DNA of 60,240 bases from Amphimedon queenslandica. Lineage: Eukaryota > Porifera > Demospongiae > Haplosclerida > Niphatidae. Each line of letters opens with the position of its first letter. Within the stretch, counting starts at the first letter, position 1. This document shows, in pieces, positions 27,801 through 39,807 of the stretch. The translations under genes were made by a program, and so were the position numbers. The stretch spans positions 1-60,240 of the forward strand of contig NW_003546757.1 of NCBI RefSeq assembly GCF_000090795.2. Reading direction: 5' to 3'. Below the pieces are notes generated by a model, which did no database searches, was not told where the DNA came from, and saw only the letters and a list, made by a program, of their open reading frames with translations.

Positions 27801-29979
27801 TTCAGATGATTGAAGGAGGGAGGGAGAGAGTGAGAGAGTTGTTTGAGCCTCTTTTCTCTCTCCTCCTGTAGCTACTAATGGTGAAGGCCGAAACTGATAT
27901 TGAGGTATCAGTCCACTGCTAACTGAAGTGGTGCTATTCTCGTGGGACAGAGAAGGTTCCAGTGTGTCAGGTAGTAGCTCTTGTATGGCATGCATTGATT
28001 CCAGTACATGTTGGAGTGCTTGTATCAGATTATGAGTGTCTTGTTCTGTAACATTGCCAGTAGCTATGATTTGAGCGCAATCCACCATCTCTTTAACAGC
28101 TGCAAACATTACAATATATTTATTAAAACATTATATAAACATGTGTGTACCTAATTCAAGATTTGTGATAGCTCCTCTTATGCTTTTCTTCAATTGCTGG
28201 TCGGGTATCGATTTTGTTCTATTTTTAGAAACGTCAGAGAATCTTCTTGCCTTTGCTGCTATTTCGTGGACAATGACTGCAACTTCATGCCATTTCCTCT
28301 TCTCCATGGCTGTCCTACATTTTTCCATATCACCGACAATGGTGGCCTCTGAAATAAAGAAAGCAATACATTACAGAATGCAGTCATGGTTAGAGAGCAA
28401 ATCAATTTTTAAAAGTAAAATTTTAAAATTTAGCTCAACTAAGCTTTTATTTTGAGAGAGAGGTGTAGCTTACCAGTAGCAGCAGTGAAGTCAGTTACAT
28501 TAATAATTTCATCAATGGCTGCAGTAAGTTCCTTCACCTTTTTCTGCCATTCATTTCTTAATTCGTTGAGACGTCGATCTGCTTCTCTGTCGTGTGGATT
28601 ATTTCTGACTTTAACGGCGGCAGATGTAACCTTCTTTGTCAAATCATCAAGCTGACTGGTGAGTCGTTTTATCCTTTTTGATCCTATGGATGTACAACAA
28701 TAACTGTTATGATAGTGAGTCATAGTGAATCATTGACCAGAGTGTGCAACCCACAATTGCCTGAACAATAATATTGCCTTTATAAGCTCAAGTGTAAGGA
28801 CTGTCAAATCAGATCCTTCACTAGTTGGTTCAACGTGGATATGATGAATGGGTTAGGCACCAGTGCATTGGTGACAATTGCAACCTCATCCTACACCTTG
28901 TTACACTACAGCATTAACCCACTGATCCACTAATTCATACCCAATTAAAGGATACTTTTAATTAGAAAAGTATTCAAAGTAGCAAGGTTCATTATGTCTA
29001 TATTATAGGCCTCATTGCTCTGCTTACTTCTTCTACTCAGTGTCCCTTGTGCTGCATTGATGGCTACTTCACTTAGTCTCCTTGAATGTTGTCGGAATAC
29101 TTCAACTTTCTTACTCAAACCTTCAGTGGATTCACTCGACATCTAGTAAGAATAATTATTAGAAACACAATGAAACAGTTAAAAACTAATGCTCCTATTA
29201 TAATAACTGCTGTTACAAAACTAATAATAATAATAATAATAACTGCTGTTTTGTTCTTACTTCTTCAACTGGTGACGATGATGTCACTGCTCCTTTCACA
29301 AGATCATCAATTGGAACCGAAGGAGCTACGTATGCATCAGCAACTTGATCAGCTACTGAATTAGCAACCAGCTTATCTAACTCCTCCAACTTTGTGCACA
29401 ACTTTTCTACAGTATCATCAAACTGTGCCCTATAGATTGTTATACATTATTTCTGTCCTCAGTTATAAAGATTATAGCTCTTACTCAGCCTCTGAAGAGC
29501 TTGGATTATTTTGCAAAACTGCGTATTGTTCACTGAGCTCTTTACTAATTTCTTTGACCTAAAGTTTCAATTAAAAGCACTTTCTAACAATGCACATCAT
29601 GTGCCTATACTCACTTCATTGCAGAGTTTCTCGATGAGTTCTTTAAATTGAGGTCTACTCTCACGAGCTACAATCATTGAATTATTAACAATAGTCTCAA
29701 GATTTCTGTCCAGTTCAGAGCTAATGATCTCCCTCCTTTCCTTCAGGGACAGCCTACGCTGCAGCTATTGACAAAAAATAATTTTTGCTAAATAAATAGA
29801 AAGCGTTCTTACTTGTTGGACTTGAGTGGCTATTGTTTCTTCAGCCTCATCTTCTTCTTGATCAGTGTCTAGAATGTTATCAGAAGAATCAGAAATATTA
29901 TAAATCTCATCGTCTTCTTCTTCATTGTCCTTGTTCTCCTCTTCTTCCTCTTCTTCCTCCTCCTCCTCCTCCTCTTCTA

Positions 29980-30010
<31 letters not shown>

Positions 30011-31078
30011 TTCTTCTAGAGTTCCATTCACAGCATCCACAATTCCTTTAATTGCTTTTTCAATGGCTTTTGCATGACGGTTCTTTTCCTGATATAAATT
30101 AGATGACAAAAAATATTACAAATAGTGACTAACTTTCTTGTTATGTGATTCACGATTTTTAATAAAATTCTGCATTGAATGAGAGAGCGGAGGCAAATGC
30201 TTGCGTATTGTTTGAAGGCATGAAAATATCTTTTTCTTTCTTTGAATACTGATGAGGTCCTAAAATGTATTTAAATAATACAAAAGCTTAAATTAAAATT
30301 TTTCATGATACCTGATATCTTTGAGTGCTGACTTCAATCAGCTTCATCATTACTTTAGAAAATCCCTGAAATAAACTAATAATTACAACAATCATTGCAT
30401 TTTAAAACTGACATCGTAGCAAACGACTAAACCTCTCATAGACTGTGCAGTTTGGACTGTCTTCAGTAAGTCATTAGTCCATTTTGCAATACGTATAATC
30501 TTTTCTACTTGACTTTCATCCCAAAGCAAGAGAAGCTATTAATCAAATAATGATTTACTTATCATTTTCTTCCCTTGTTACAATACCTTTACTGTTCCTT
30601 CAAGTATCTCACATGCAGAATCTTGTAAATTTTTACAGCTTGCATCAGGAGGTTCTAAACTGCTCCCATCTCTCATTTTATCTGCCACCTTTAGGAGGGA
30701 TTTGGCTCCTTCAAAACTTTGCTTGTATGCAGTGTCAAGACTCTGCTTGTAGTCTGGTTGCTCCAATACCTTACAATAAAGTGAGTGACACTATTTATGC
30801 AACAGATGCTTTATATGCCTACCTCTTTCCCTAACTGATCGGTAGCTGCCTGTTCAAGTTTTTCAACAGCTTCAAAGACAGACTGAGCTTGACTGATAAT
30901 ATTTACAGGAGCACGAGTAGACTGATATTCCATTGCTGCACGTTGAAGCTCATACACCTAGTATTAATAATAACATCAATGAATGCTTCCTCTTTGATAA
31001 TACCTTCTGTGCAATGGGTCTAAGGGCATCTTCTATTGAGTGAGTCCGGATTGATGAGAGCAAACTACTGGAAGACAT
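24866..31078 (-). CDS. Enlarged vinculin/alpha-catenin-family adhesion protein (C-terminus in gap)
   Basis: Twenty-five phase-consistent exons from ATG 31078 to 24866 encode 1,468 residues before the gap; vertebrate vinculin has 1,066 and alpha-catenin about 906. The family links cadherin or integrin/talin sites to actin. The head matches vinculin in order: SIRTHSIEDALRPIAQKV, LLLWDESQVEKIIRIAK, and the following helices. An unusual Glu/Asp-rich run (about 40 residues, near 250-290) interrupts domain 1. Residues about 455-630 resemble vinculin domain 4 (WQKKVKELTAAIDE, EKCRTAMEKRKWHEV). About 600 extra, mostly helical residues follow. A proline-rich strap, PPNYPPPPPPF, lies near 1376, as between vinculin head and tail. 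The tail begins with GNPLVGLAKKMTSRML. It is divergent from the phosphatase gene at 31234, with 155 bp between starts. Confidence 0.85.
25201..25260 (-). repeat. Fragment of the dispersed satellite family in a vinculin-family intron
   Basis: The fragment contains cacagcataagaacatgtat and atttttgagcaactta, matching the inverted units at 12130-12700. It lies in the intron between exons 23 and 24 (25158-25346). Confidence 0.6.
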
Positions 31079-31233
31079 TGTTTGTGTTTTTCTTTGAATT
31101 TACAAGGCGTGTCCTTATCCTTATGCATATGAATCACCTCGAGCGCTTCATGCATGTACCTTGAGCTCGCCCACGCATTAATTAGCACCTTGAGCTCGCC
31201 CACGCAGTAGTAAATACCTAACCACACTCCATC
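31079..31233. promoter_or_regulatory. Bidirectional promoter region with a duplicated 20-bp element
   Basis: Only 155 bp separate the starts of the vinculin-family gene (-) and the histidine phosphatase gene (+). It contains two exact direct copies of accttgagctcgcccacgca at 31158-31177 and 31187-31206, 9 bp apart. The core GAGCT-CCCACGCA also appears, on the opposite strand, upstream of the P450 gene. Regulatory function is inferred from position and duplication. Confidence 0.55.
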
Positions 31234-32959
31234 ATGGTGGTTGGGTTTCTCTTCCTATTTTTCTTCTTTTCCTCTCCCATCTTAACCCATAGTTCTCCAT
31301 CATTATTCGACTATCAGTGTGGACTCACTACAGCTGGCTGGAGCATACCTCCCCCGCCAGAAGACGTCAATTTAAAACAAGTGATAGCTGTTATACGGTA
31401 CAAATAGCTTCCATTTTAAATGCTACTACTCAACACACACTCTCTCTTTACAGTCATGGTGACCGTACAGCTTGGAACGGCTCCAGCTGCTGGCCTGGTG
31501 ATGATTACATTTGGTCTTGCGACCTCGTCCATGGACAAATGCCAGTTGATACGAAAGTGGAGAAAGAGAGAGGGACTGCTGGAAGAATATTTGAAAAGAG
31601 TAAGCCCCTTTAATAATGTATGAGTATTATTATTATTTTTATTTATTAGTTTTTTTGCCAACTAATGAAGAAATGCATGGTAATTGTTCAGTAGCTCAAC
31701 TAACAACAATCGGATACAAGCAGCACTTAGCAAATGGCGGTTCTCTTAATTCTGCATATGTTAAAAACGGATTTCTAACCCCATCACTTGATCCTAGCCA
31801 AGTTTTTATTCGAAGCGACGGTGAGAAAAAAATTTGCATTCGTTTTATGTTGCAGTAAAGTTTTATTATAATTATTTAAAAATTTATAGACATACCTCGA
31901 ACAATCTTGTCAGCTCAGAGCCTCATGGATGGGATGTTCCCCCAGGATGGAAAATGTGAGGACAATGGAGACGATGGATGCACTCAGTTCGTTCCATTGT
32001 ACACTCGTGATACTATGTACGACAATATGGAAGCCAATGCAGAGTATGTTAGCAATCATTGATTAGTTCAGATTTGAGATTTCTTTATTATTAAGTACAT
32101 ATATTTATATTTTGTAGTTTGTGTCCTAAAGTTACTGAGTATCAAACCCAGTTTTACGAAAGCACTACCTGGTTGAATCATTTAAAAACGACGATCGAGG
32201 TTGTTAATAATATTAGTAACACCATTGGATTTAACATCAGTAAGTTTAATAATAATAATAATAATAATTATTATTATTATTATTATTTATAATGCAACTG
32301 TGCTTTGTATTGTAATATTTCCCTTTCTTTTTTATTTCATTTCAGGCGATAATTTTGAACACTTCTGTGACTGCCTCATCACTCATTACTGCCACAACGC
32401 CTCCTGGCCAGACAAGCTAACGGAGGACCTTGCTCTCTCAGGATTAGATGAGATGGTCTGGATGAGCTACAACTCCTTGAAATACCCGTCAGTTCAAGAG
32501 AACGCTAGAGCCGGGATTGGGTTTTTACTCAAGGACATCTGGAAGGTATCAATGCTTATTTTTGTGACTTTCTTGCTAATTTTTGTGGGTCACCTACTAG
32601 AATTTTAATCGGTCTGTCAACGGAGAAGATTATGAGAAGTTTAGTCTGTACTCTGGGCATGACACTACGCGTAAGATTTACTAGAATATACTGAAATATA
32701 CTAAAATATATTTATAGTGATACAGTTATTGGTTGCTCTGGGTATTGATGAAGGAATATGGCCTCCCTATTCTTCAATGATGTTGTTTGAATTATACTCA
32801 ACCAGCACTGCTCCAGCTGCAGTGAGGGTATTGTATAACGGCAAAATTAAAACACTCCCTTTTTGCAACGGGCAGGAGCTTTGCAGTTATGAGACGTTTT
32901 CGAATTATTTAAGCACCGTTACACCTCCTGATGACTATCAAAAATTTTGTCAGGTTTAA
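31234..32959 (+). CDS. Histidine acid phosphatase, 2-phosphoxylose phosphatase 1-like
   Basis: Eight exons (31234-31397, 31454-31599, 31650-31820, 31890-32043, 32118-32239, 32346-32545, 32601-32670, 32718-32959) give 422 residues. A hydrophobic N-terminus (VVGFLFLFFFFSSPILTHS) indicates a signal peptide or anchor. The histidine-phosphatase signature RHGDRT spans the first splice junction (about residue 55), and the second catalytic motif SGHDTT is in exon 7. Other blocks, such as HYCHNASWP, SSMMLFELYS and VRVLYNGK, match human PXYLP1 better than lysosomal acid phosphatases. PXYLP1 removes the 2-phosphate from xylose in the glycosaminoglycan linker in the Golgi. That role is inferred. Several N-glycosylation sites fit a luminal enzyme. 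It converges on the P450 gene with 120 bp between stops. Confidence 0.82.
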
Positions 32960-33028
32960 TAACTATTAATAACCAATAATATAACCTGTGAACACAATGA
33001 ATGATATGCTTCATTTTCTAACATTAAA

Positions 33029-33034
33029 AATAAA
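33029..33034 (+). terminator. Poly(A) signal of the histidine phosphatase gene
   Basis: The hexamer AATAAA lies 70 bp after the stop at 32959 and 46 bp before the P450 stop on the other strand. The two 3' ends are therefore likely to be very close or to overlap. Confidence 0.6.
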
Positions 33035-33079
33035 AATGATAATAATAATGATTAAAAATGCAATGATTAATTATTAATC

Positions 33080-36000
33080 TTAAGTCTTGTTTGTGTTATT
33101 AATTGAAGTGGGTGGAGTCAATGAACTGAAGGTCACCATGACATCATCAGTAGGTCTGCAAACTGGGAGGAGCTTATACTTTTTAATTTCACTAGTGACG
33201 CTCCAATTTAATGAGCTTAAAAACTGTGATAGCCACTCCTAATGATGATAATTAATTAAATGCATTAATTAAGTGTTTTATTTTAAGGAAATGCCAAAAT
33301 TCTGAAAAAATCCCTGTACTATAGCCCATGGATTTTTCTGAAAAATGGGCCAAAAATCACCCCAAATTTTTATTACATTTTCTGATACATATTGATGTCC
33401 TTATGCTGCGTAGCAAGTTTGAGCTGATTCCGACTTCAATTTTTCAAGTTATGGCCATTAAAAAAAAAACGCCAAAATTCTGAAAAATACCCAAGGCTAT
33501 AGCCCATGGTTTTTTCCGAAAAATGGCTCCAAAATCACCCCAAATTTTTATTACATTTTCTGATACATATTGATGTCCTTATGCGGTGTAGCAAGTTTGA
33601 GGTGATTCCGACTTCAATTTTTTAAGTTACGGCCATTTAAAAAAAACGCCAAAATTCTGAAAAATACCCAAGGCTATAGCCCATGGTTTTTTCCGAAAAA
33701 TGGCTCCAAAATCACCCCAAATTTTTATTACATTTTCTGATACATATTGATGTCCTTATGCTGTGTAGCAAGTTTGAGCTGATTCCGACTTCAATTTTTC
33801 AAGTTACGGCCATTTTAAGAAAACGTCAAAATTCTGAAAAAATCCCTGTACTATAGCCCATGGTTTTTTCCAAAAAATGGGCCAAAAATCAGCTCAAATT
33901 TTTATTACATTTTCTGATACATATTGATGTCCTTATGCTGCGTAGCAAGTTTGAGCTGATTCCGACTTCAATTTTTCAAGTTACTGCCATTAAAAAAAAA
34001 ACGCCAAAATTCTGAAAAATACCCAAGGCTATAGCCCATGGTTTTTTCCGAAAAATGGCTTCAAAATCACCCCAAGATTTTATTACATTTTCTGATACAT
34101 ATTGATGTCCTTATGCGGTGTAGCAAGTTTGAGGTGATTCCGACTTCAATTTTTCAAGTTACGGCCATTTAAAAAAAACGCCAAAATTCTGAAAAAATTA
34201 CTGTACTATAGCCCATGGTTTTTTCCAAAAATGGGCCAAAAATCACCCCAAATTTTTGTTACATTTTCTGATACATATTGATGTCCTTATGCTGTGTAGC
34301 AAGTTTGAGGTGATTCCGACTTCAATTTTTCAAGTTACGGCCATTTTAAGAAAACGTCAAAATTCTGAAAAATACCCAAGGCTATAGCCCATGGTTTTTT
34401 CCGAAAAATGGCTCCAAAATCACCCCAAATTTTTATTACATTTTCTGATACATATTGATGTCCTTATGCTGTGTAGCAAGTTTGAGCTGATTCCGACTTC
34501 AATTTTTCAAGTTACGGCCATTTTAAGAAAACGTCAAAATTCTGAAAAAATCCCTGTACTATAGCCCATGGTTTTTTCCGAAAAATGGGCCAAAAATCAG
34601 CTCAAATTTTTATTACATTTTCTGATACATATTGATGTCCTTATGCTGCGTAGCAAGTTTGAGCTGATTCCGACTTCAATTTTTCAAGTTATGGCTATTA
34701 AAAAAAAACGCCAAAATTCTGAAAAATACCCAAGGCTATAGCCCATGGTTTTTTCCGAAAAATGGCTTCAAAATCACCCCAAATTTTTATTATATTTTCT
34801 GATACATATTGATGTCCTTATGCTGTGTAGCAAGTTTGAGGTGATTCCGACTTCAATTTTTCAAGTTACGGCCATTTAAAAAAAAACGCCAAAATTCTGA
34901 AAAATACCCAAGGCTATAGCCCATGGTTTTTTCCAAAAAATGGGCCAAAAATCACCCCAAATTTTTATTACATTTTCTGATACATATTGATGTCCTTATG
35001 CTGTGTAGCAAGTTTGAGGTGATTCCGACTTCAATTTTTCAAGTTACGGCCATTTAAAAAAAAACGCCAAAATTCTGAAAAATACCCAAGGCTATAGCCC
35101 ATGGTTTTTTCCAAAAAATGGGCCAAAAATCACCCCAAATTTTTATTACATTTTCTGATACATATTGATGTCCTTATGCTGTGTAGCAAGTTTGAGGTGA
35201 TTCCGACTTCAATTTTTCAAGTTACGGCCATTTTAAGAAAACGCCAAAATTCTGAAAAATACCCAAGGCTATAGCCTATGGTTTTTTCCAAAAAATGGGT
35301 AAAAAATCACTCCAAATTTTTATTAAATTTTCTGATACATATTGATGTCCTTATGCTGTGTAGCAAGTTTGAGGTGATTCCGACTTCAATTTTTCAAGTT
35401 ACGGCCATTTTAATAAAATGTCAAAATTCTGAAAAATACCCAAGGCTATAGCCCATGGTTTTTTCCAAAAAATGGGTAAAAAATCACCCCAAATTTTTAT
35501 TACATTTTCTGATACATATTGATGTCCTTATGCTGTGCAGCAAGTTTGAGCTGATTCCGACTTCAATTTTTCAAGTTACAGCCATTTTAAGAAAACGTCA
35601 AAATTCTGAAAAATATATACCCAAGGCTATAGCCCATGGTTTTTTTTAAATTGGTACTAAAATCCTTCCAAATTTTTACTACACTTCTGATACAAAGTGA
35701 TGGTTATTATGCTACTTTGTTCAAAAGGCACAAATCAGCAAAATAATTAGATGGATGAATATATAATCATTACCTTTAATATTGTTTTAACCAATTCTTG
35801 TCCAATACAACGCCTTGGCCCACCACCAAATGTCCAAACCAAATCTCTGTCATGTTTGTTTCTAGAAATAAAAAGAGAGAAAATATTATCATTAAATATA
35901 ATATCAGAATTACACTAATGCCATCATTTTTACTGACAAACCACTCGAATTGAGCCCTAATCACATTTAAAATGCTAATTTTTATATAATTATATTCTTA

Positions 36001-37812
36001 CTACTACCAGAGATTTCCTTTCAATGTTCCCCACTAGTATTAGTTGATCATTACTATTATTATTACTGCTATTACCACTCCTTACTCATTCCTCCATCTT
36101 TCTGGTTGGAACTGGTTTGGATCATTGAATACTTTGTTGTCCCTGTTGGCAGAATAGGACATGTAAGCTACAGCATGTCCCTCTGGTATAATGTGACCAT
36201 AAATAACACATTTCTGAGAAGAGAAAAATAGATATGTTTAACAACAAATTTTTTTAAAATATTTACATACTTCAGTGCATATTCTCCGTCCACCGAAAAA
36301 TGGCGGCCATAGTCTCTGACATTCTAAAATGACATCTTCCAGGAAAGTCTCATCACTAATACAATCACAGTACCTCTTCTAAACAATTAATCATTAATAA
36401 TATATTAACGTATAATTATAGACCCACGTTTTCCGGTTTAGATAGCTCAAGAAGTAATGATGTCATTACTGATGCAAGTGCTTTTGGAATGAGTGCAGTG
36501 ACAAATAAAAGGATATTATTCAAACTGTGTTCAAAGGTATCACATGAGCTCTGTACACCAGCTGCTATCCTATGAGAGGAGAGAAGGAGAAGAAAGAAAT
36601 GAGGAAGGAGAGCTAATACTGTCTCACTCTGACGGCTGTGTTTGTAGCTTAGTTCTTATTAGATCTAGTAATTTCTCCTAATAAGGAGGAAAAGGAGAAA
36701 ACATACAATAATACATCTGACCACATCATGTATTCGTAGTAAAGAAATAAAAGTTGTACCCAATTCAAAACTGAAACTGACTAAGTTCCAATAACTATTA
36801 CATCAATTGATCGTGTGTACAAGAAATGGTGCATGGACTACTAGTACTTGTGTATGACTGCATTGACTATAGTCTAGTACATGTTAGCATACTTTAGCAG
36901 CTAGAGCCTTCCCATAACCTGATTTCCACTGGACCCAAGGTAGTTTGATGTTAACAGGTAGAGAGATGATGCCGTGCCAGTGTATAGTCATTAATTCTGT
37001 TATTTCTCTCATTTCGTCTTCAGTTAGCAAGGGACTCAGGAATAGCTTCATTGATATTTGTGTAGCAAGAGATTTGAAATGTGTATAAGCACTTGTAGGA
37101 GAACTATGAAGATGAAATGATGATAATAACAACAGCGATAAGAAGAATCAAACATGGTTGTGTGAAACTTATATCTCTTACAAACTGTTTGTGTTGTTAG
37201 TTTCATAATAAAATTAAGTGCTGGCTCACTTTAAAGGCGTCTCTTTAATGTGGTCTTTAATTAACCTACAGATAAGGAGAGAGGGTGATTCACTCTCTCT
37301 CTCTCTCACACACACACTCACTGTTTAACAGTGTCTAGTGATTGTGATAGATTTTGAAGCTCAAAAACGGATTCCAATCCCTCTCTTGCCTGCTCCCACG
37401 TCTCACCTGAGACAGCATAATAATAAACACACAATTAACACGACTGCCTCTCATATTAAATAATGCTCACACTCACTTACCATCATGGAATATCAGGTTA
37501 TCCCCAAATATTTCAAACATGAATTCTTTATATCCAATCGTAAAACACCTCCATTTATCTAAAAGCAGATAAATGTATAGGATCACTTTATTATTTACCA
37601 TTAAGGAGCTCTTTCACAGATGAGCTACCAGTCAGAAAAATGGTGGGTTTGTTTAACAGTCGCCCAAGAAAGACTTCACCATAGTCTTCCTTCCTTCTCT
37701 CCACGTATTGTAATGGCTCACGCCAGAATTCAACGGATTCGTCTCCCAGGAGGCCCAGGGAGACCTTGCTGTTTCCTCTAGCTGGGACTGGAGAGCTGGA
37801 TCCGGTAGCCAT
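33080..37812 (-). CDS. Cytochrome P450 monooxygenase
   Basis: Exons on the minus strand are 37599-37812, 37481-37558, 37322-37406, 37230-37265, 36893-37103, 36628-36677, 36428-36569, 36271-36378, 36086-36213, 35774-35861 and 33080-33223: 427 residues from ATG 37812, all phases consistent. P450s are haem-thiolate oxygenases. The helix-K ExxR motif is ECQR (about 291-294), PERW follows, and the haem loop is FGGGPRRCIG with the thiolate Cys near 369. The C-terminal exon (LPVCRPTDDVMVTFSS) lies beyond a 2.5-kb intron that is almost entirely satellite. The protein is short at the N-terminus. An acceptor at 37832/37833 suggests an upstream exon that may encode the membrane anchor. FGGG and the general layout recall CYP26/CYP120-like enzymes, but I cannot assign a family. 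Substrate unknown. Confidence 0.9.
33285..35730 (+). repeat. Satellite array 2, 177-bp unit, 13 copies, inside the last P450 intron
   Basis: The phrase cttatg at the unit start recurs at about 33400, 33578, 33755, 33932, 34110, 34286, 34463, 34640, 34817, 34995, 35173, 35350 and 35527, with spacings of 176-178 bp. Units are much more alike than those of array 1. Two unit types alternate at one site (ccctgtactatagcccatgg or cccaaggctatagcccatgg), and variant phrases gctgcg, gcggtg and gctgtg recur every third unit at the left end. The whole array lies within the intron 33224-35773. Confidence 0.97.
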
Positions 37813-38010
37813 CAATGATTCTAGAGGGAATCTGTGAAAATGAAGATGACAGGAGTGGTTTGTAGGCGGTGTACCAAATTGCGTGGGTAGCTCAGAAACA
37901 CCCACGCAAAATAAAATTCCAATTGCGTGGGCAGCTCAGTTTCCAAAAGTAAAGTATTATTTATTTTAAATTGAGGGATCAGCTATAATTTTAATTATAA
38001 AATTATTTGT
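37813..38010. promoter_or_regulatory. P450 upstream region with repeated TTGCGTGGG elements
   Basis: This lies between the hexokinase stop and the P450 start, both on the minus strand. Two near-identical 19-bp copies, aattgcgtgggyagctcag, lie at 37877-37895 and 37921-37939, with an inverted cccacgcaaa at 37901-37910 between them. The core TTGCGTG fits the published AhR/ARNT core TNGCGTG and the HIF core RCGTG. An AATAAA on the minus strand at 37960-37965 can end the hexokinase transcript. Confidence 0.5.
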
Positions 38011-39807
38011 TTATTGTTTGGCAACAGCTGCAACGAGAGCAGCTCCTCGACCACTCCCATCTCTTGACTCTTTAATAATGACACCATTACATGGTAGCAT
38101 CTCGTTAATGGCTGCCCTCATCCTAAAAAAACAAAGAATCAACTTCTTCCATCTCTCCCTCCTTCTTCTTACCTAAATCTAAACTCAGGATGAAGCTTAT
38201 ACAAGGAGCCATCAACAGCAACTGTACACTTCTTCTCTCGGCCCATCTTCCTCACAATGGTAACTATACCAGCAGCTGCTAATCTCGCTGCCCTGGTACT
38301 CACGGCCCGACATATTTGAGTCACATACTCACAATCTTGTTCAGTGACAGGATCTAGACCACATTTGTTTTTAAGCACATCCATGCATTCACTGCAGAAA
38401 AGAAATAAAATAAATAAATAATTAATTACCTTTTACCCTTTCTCAATGTCAGACAGATAGCTGCTCTTAAATCCTTCAAATTTCTTTAAAACATCGGAAG
38501 ACTTTCCTCCAAACAGAACTCCGCCATTAATGAGTTTCAGCATTGCGTGACGCACAATCTCTCCAAGGTACTTACCAGAGATCATCTTCTCATATCTGAT
38601 TAATCATTAATGAGATCACATGACATGTCACATGACAATAAACTTCTTACATTTGACTCCCTCCATTCTCAACTTCAGGCTGACTGTCAAAAGCTTTATC
38701 AAACTCTGTAATGACGTCCTTCAGTGATCCTTTATCTCCAAATGCTCCCCACTCTGTGTTTATTATCACTTTATCATGCTGTGACCTGTCACCATTAAAC
38801 TTTGTGACAGCATCAAGTCTTTCAGTGTAACAAGCGTTAGTTCCTGGAAAGAAAAAATGACTCAAAGAAGAGAAGGAGTATAGATATACACTAGAAGTCA
38901 ACCATATCTTTTTAAATGGTATAGTAACAGTTCAGTCCATTTTTTAGTTGCATCACGTATAATTATTATTAATAGCTAACCAGTTCCCAGTATGACTCCA
39001 ACATGACAGTCTTGGTCGCTGTATCCAACAGCCATTTGTGTACCAGTTGTGTCATTAACCAATGCAACTATATCTGTATCAGGAAACTAAATAATAATAA
39101 TAATGACAATAATAAATTAACTATAATCAGAGCTACCTTCCTGGCATCACTTGCATCACGTAACATTTTAACGACATCATTTCCTTCACAATTGGCAGCT
39201 TTGAAGTCTTTCGTCCAGTGAATGAGTGTACCAGCTGTCAAACTGGTTTGATTAACCGGAAAAGAGAATGTGAATCCAAGCGGTAGTTTAGACGTGATCC
39301 CATTCTCTTTCTTGAAGTTGTTCAGGGATTCTGCAATGAAGCCAAACAGACGATCTTGATCGGATTTCTTTAACTCTTCGCTGATCGAAAACTTGCTATC
39401 AACTTGAGATATATCCCTGTTTTCGCTATCCAATGTTATCTTTAAGACTCTGAAATTGCTCCCGCCTAAAGACCAAAAATAATAAAAATACTTCGTACCA
39501 CTTCATTCACACTTCAGAGCATAACAAAATTGTGTCCACCCCTCCCTCCATCTTAACCTAAGTCTAGAGCCAAGAAGTCGCCATTTTCTTCCCCACTTGG
39601 CAAATTGTGCACATAAGTGATAAGCATCTTCACTTCGCCATCATGCTTCTCTTTGGCTAATCCCGTCTCAAACTGGGCCAGCAAACGGGAGGATATGGCC
39701 TCGAGTCCTTCTTTGGTCACTGGCTTAAGGAAAGCATCCACAATATCTCCCTAGGTAACAGAATAAAGCAGCACAAACTGATGAACACTTACCACACTTG
39801 ATGCCAT
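38011..39807 (-). CDS. Hexokinase (single catalytic unit)
   Basis: Eight exons (39793-39807, 39558-39750, 39137-39465, 38981-39086, 38651-38843, 38437-38595, 38173-38391, 38011-38122) give 441 residues, the size of a 50-kDa hexokinase. The enzyme phosphorylates glucose with ATP in the cytosol. The phosphate-1 loop is [11 protein letters not shown]. The sugar-binding segment is [12 protein letters not shown] with [10 protein letters not shown]. The catalytic Asp is in ALVNDTTGT, followed by ILGTGTNACY and WGAFGD. The C-terminal adenosine site includes [14 protein letters not shown] and [13 protein letters not shown]. The first exon codes only MASSV, so there is no obvious mitochondrial-binding hydrophobic N-terminus. 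It is on the same strand as the P450 and NBR1, between them. Confidence 0.97.

Noticed and set aside
29833..30051. Leu/Pro-rich plus ORF
   Set aside because: Antisense of the Glu-rich run in the vinculin-family gene.
33285..35730. CRISPR-like array
   Set aside because: Units are continuous 177-bp satellites without spacers, in a eukaryotic intron.
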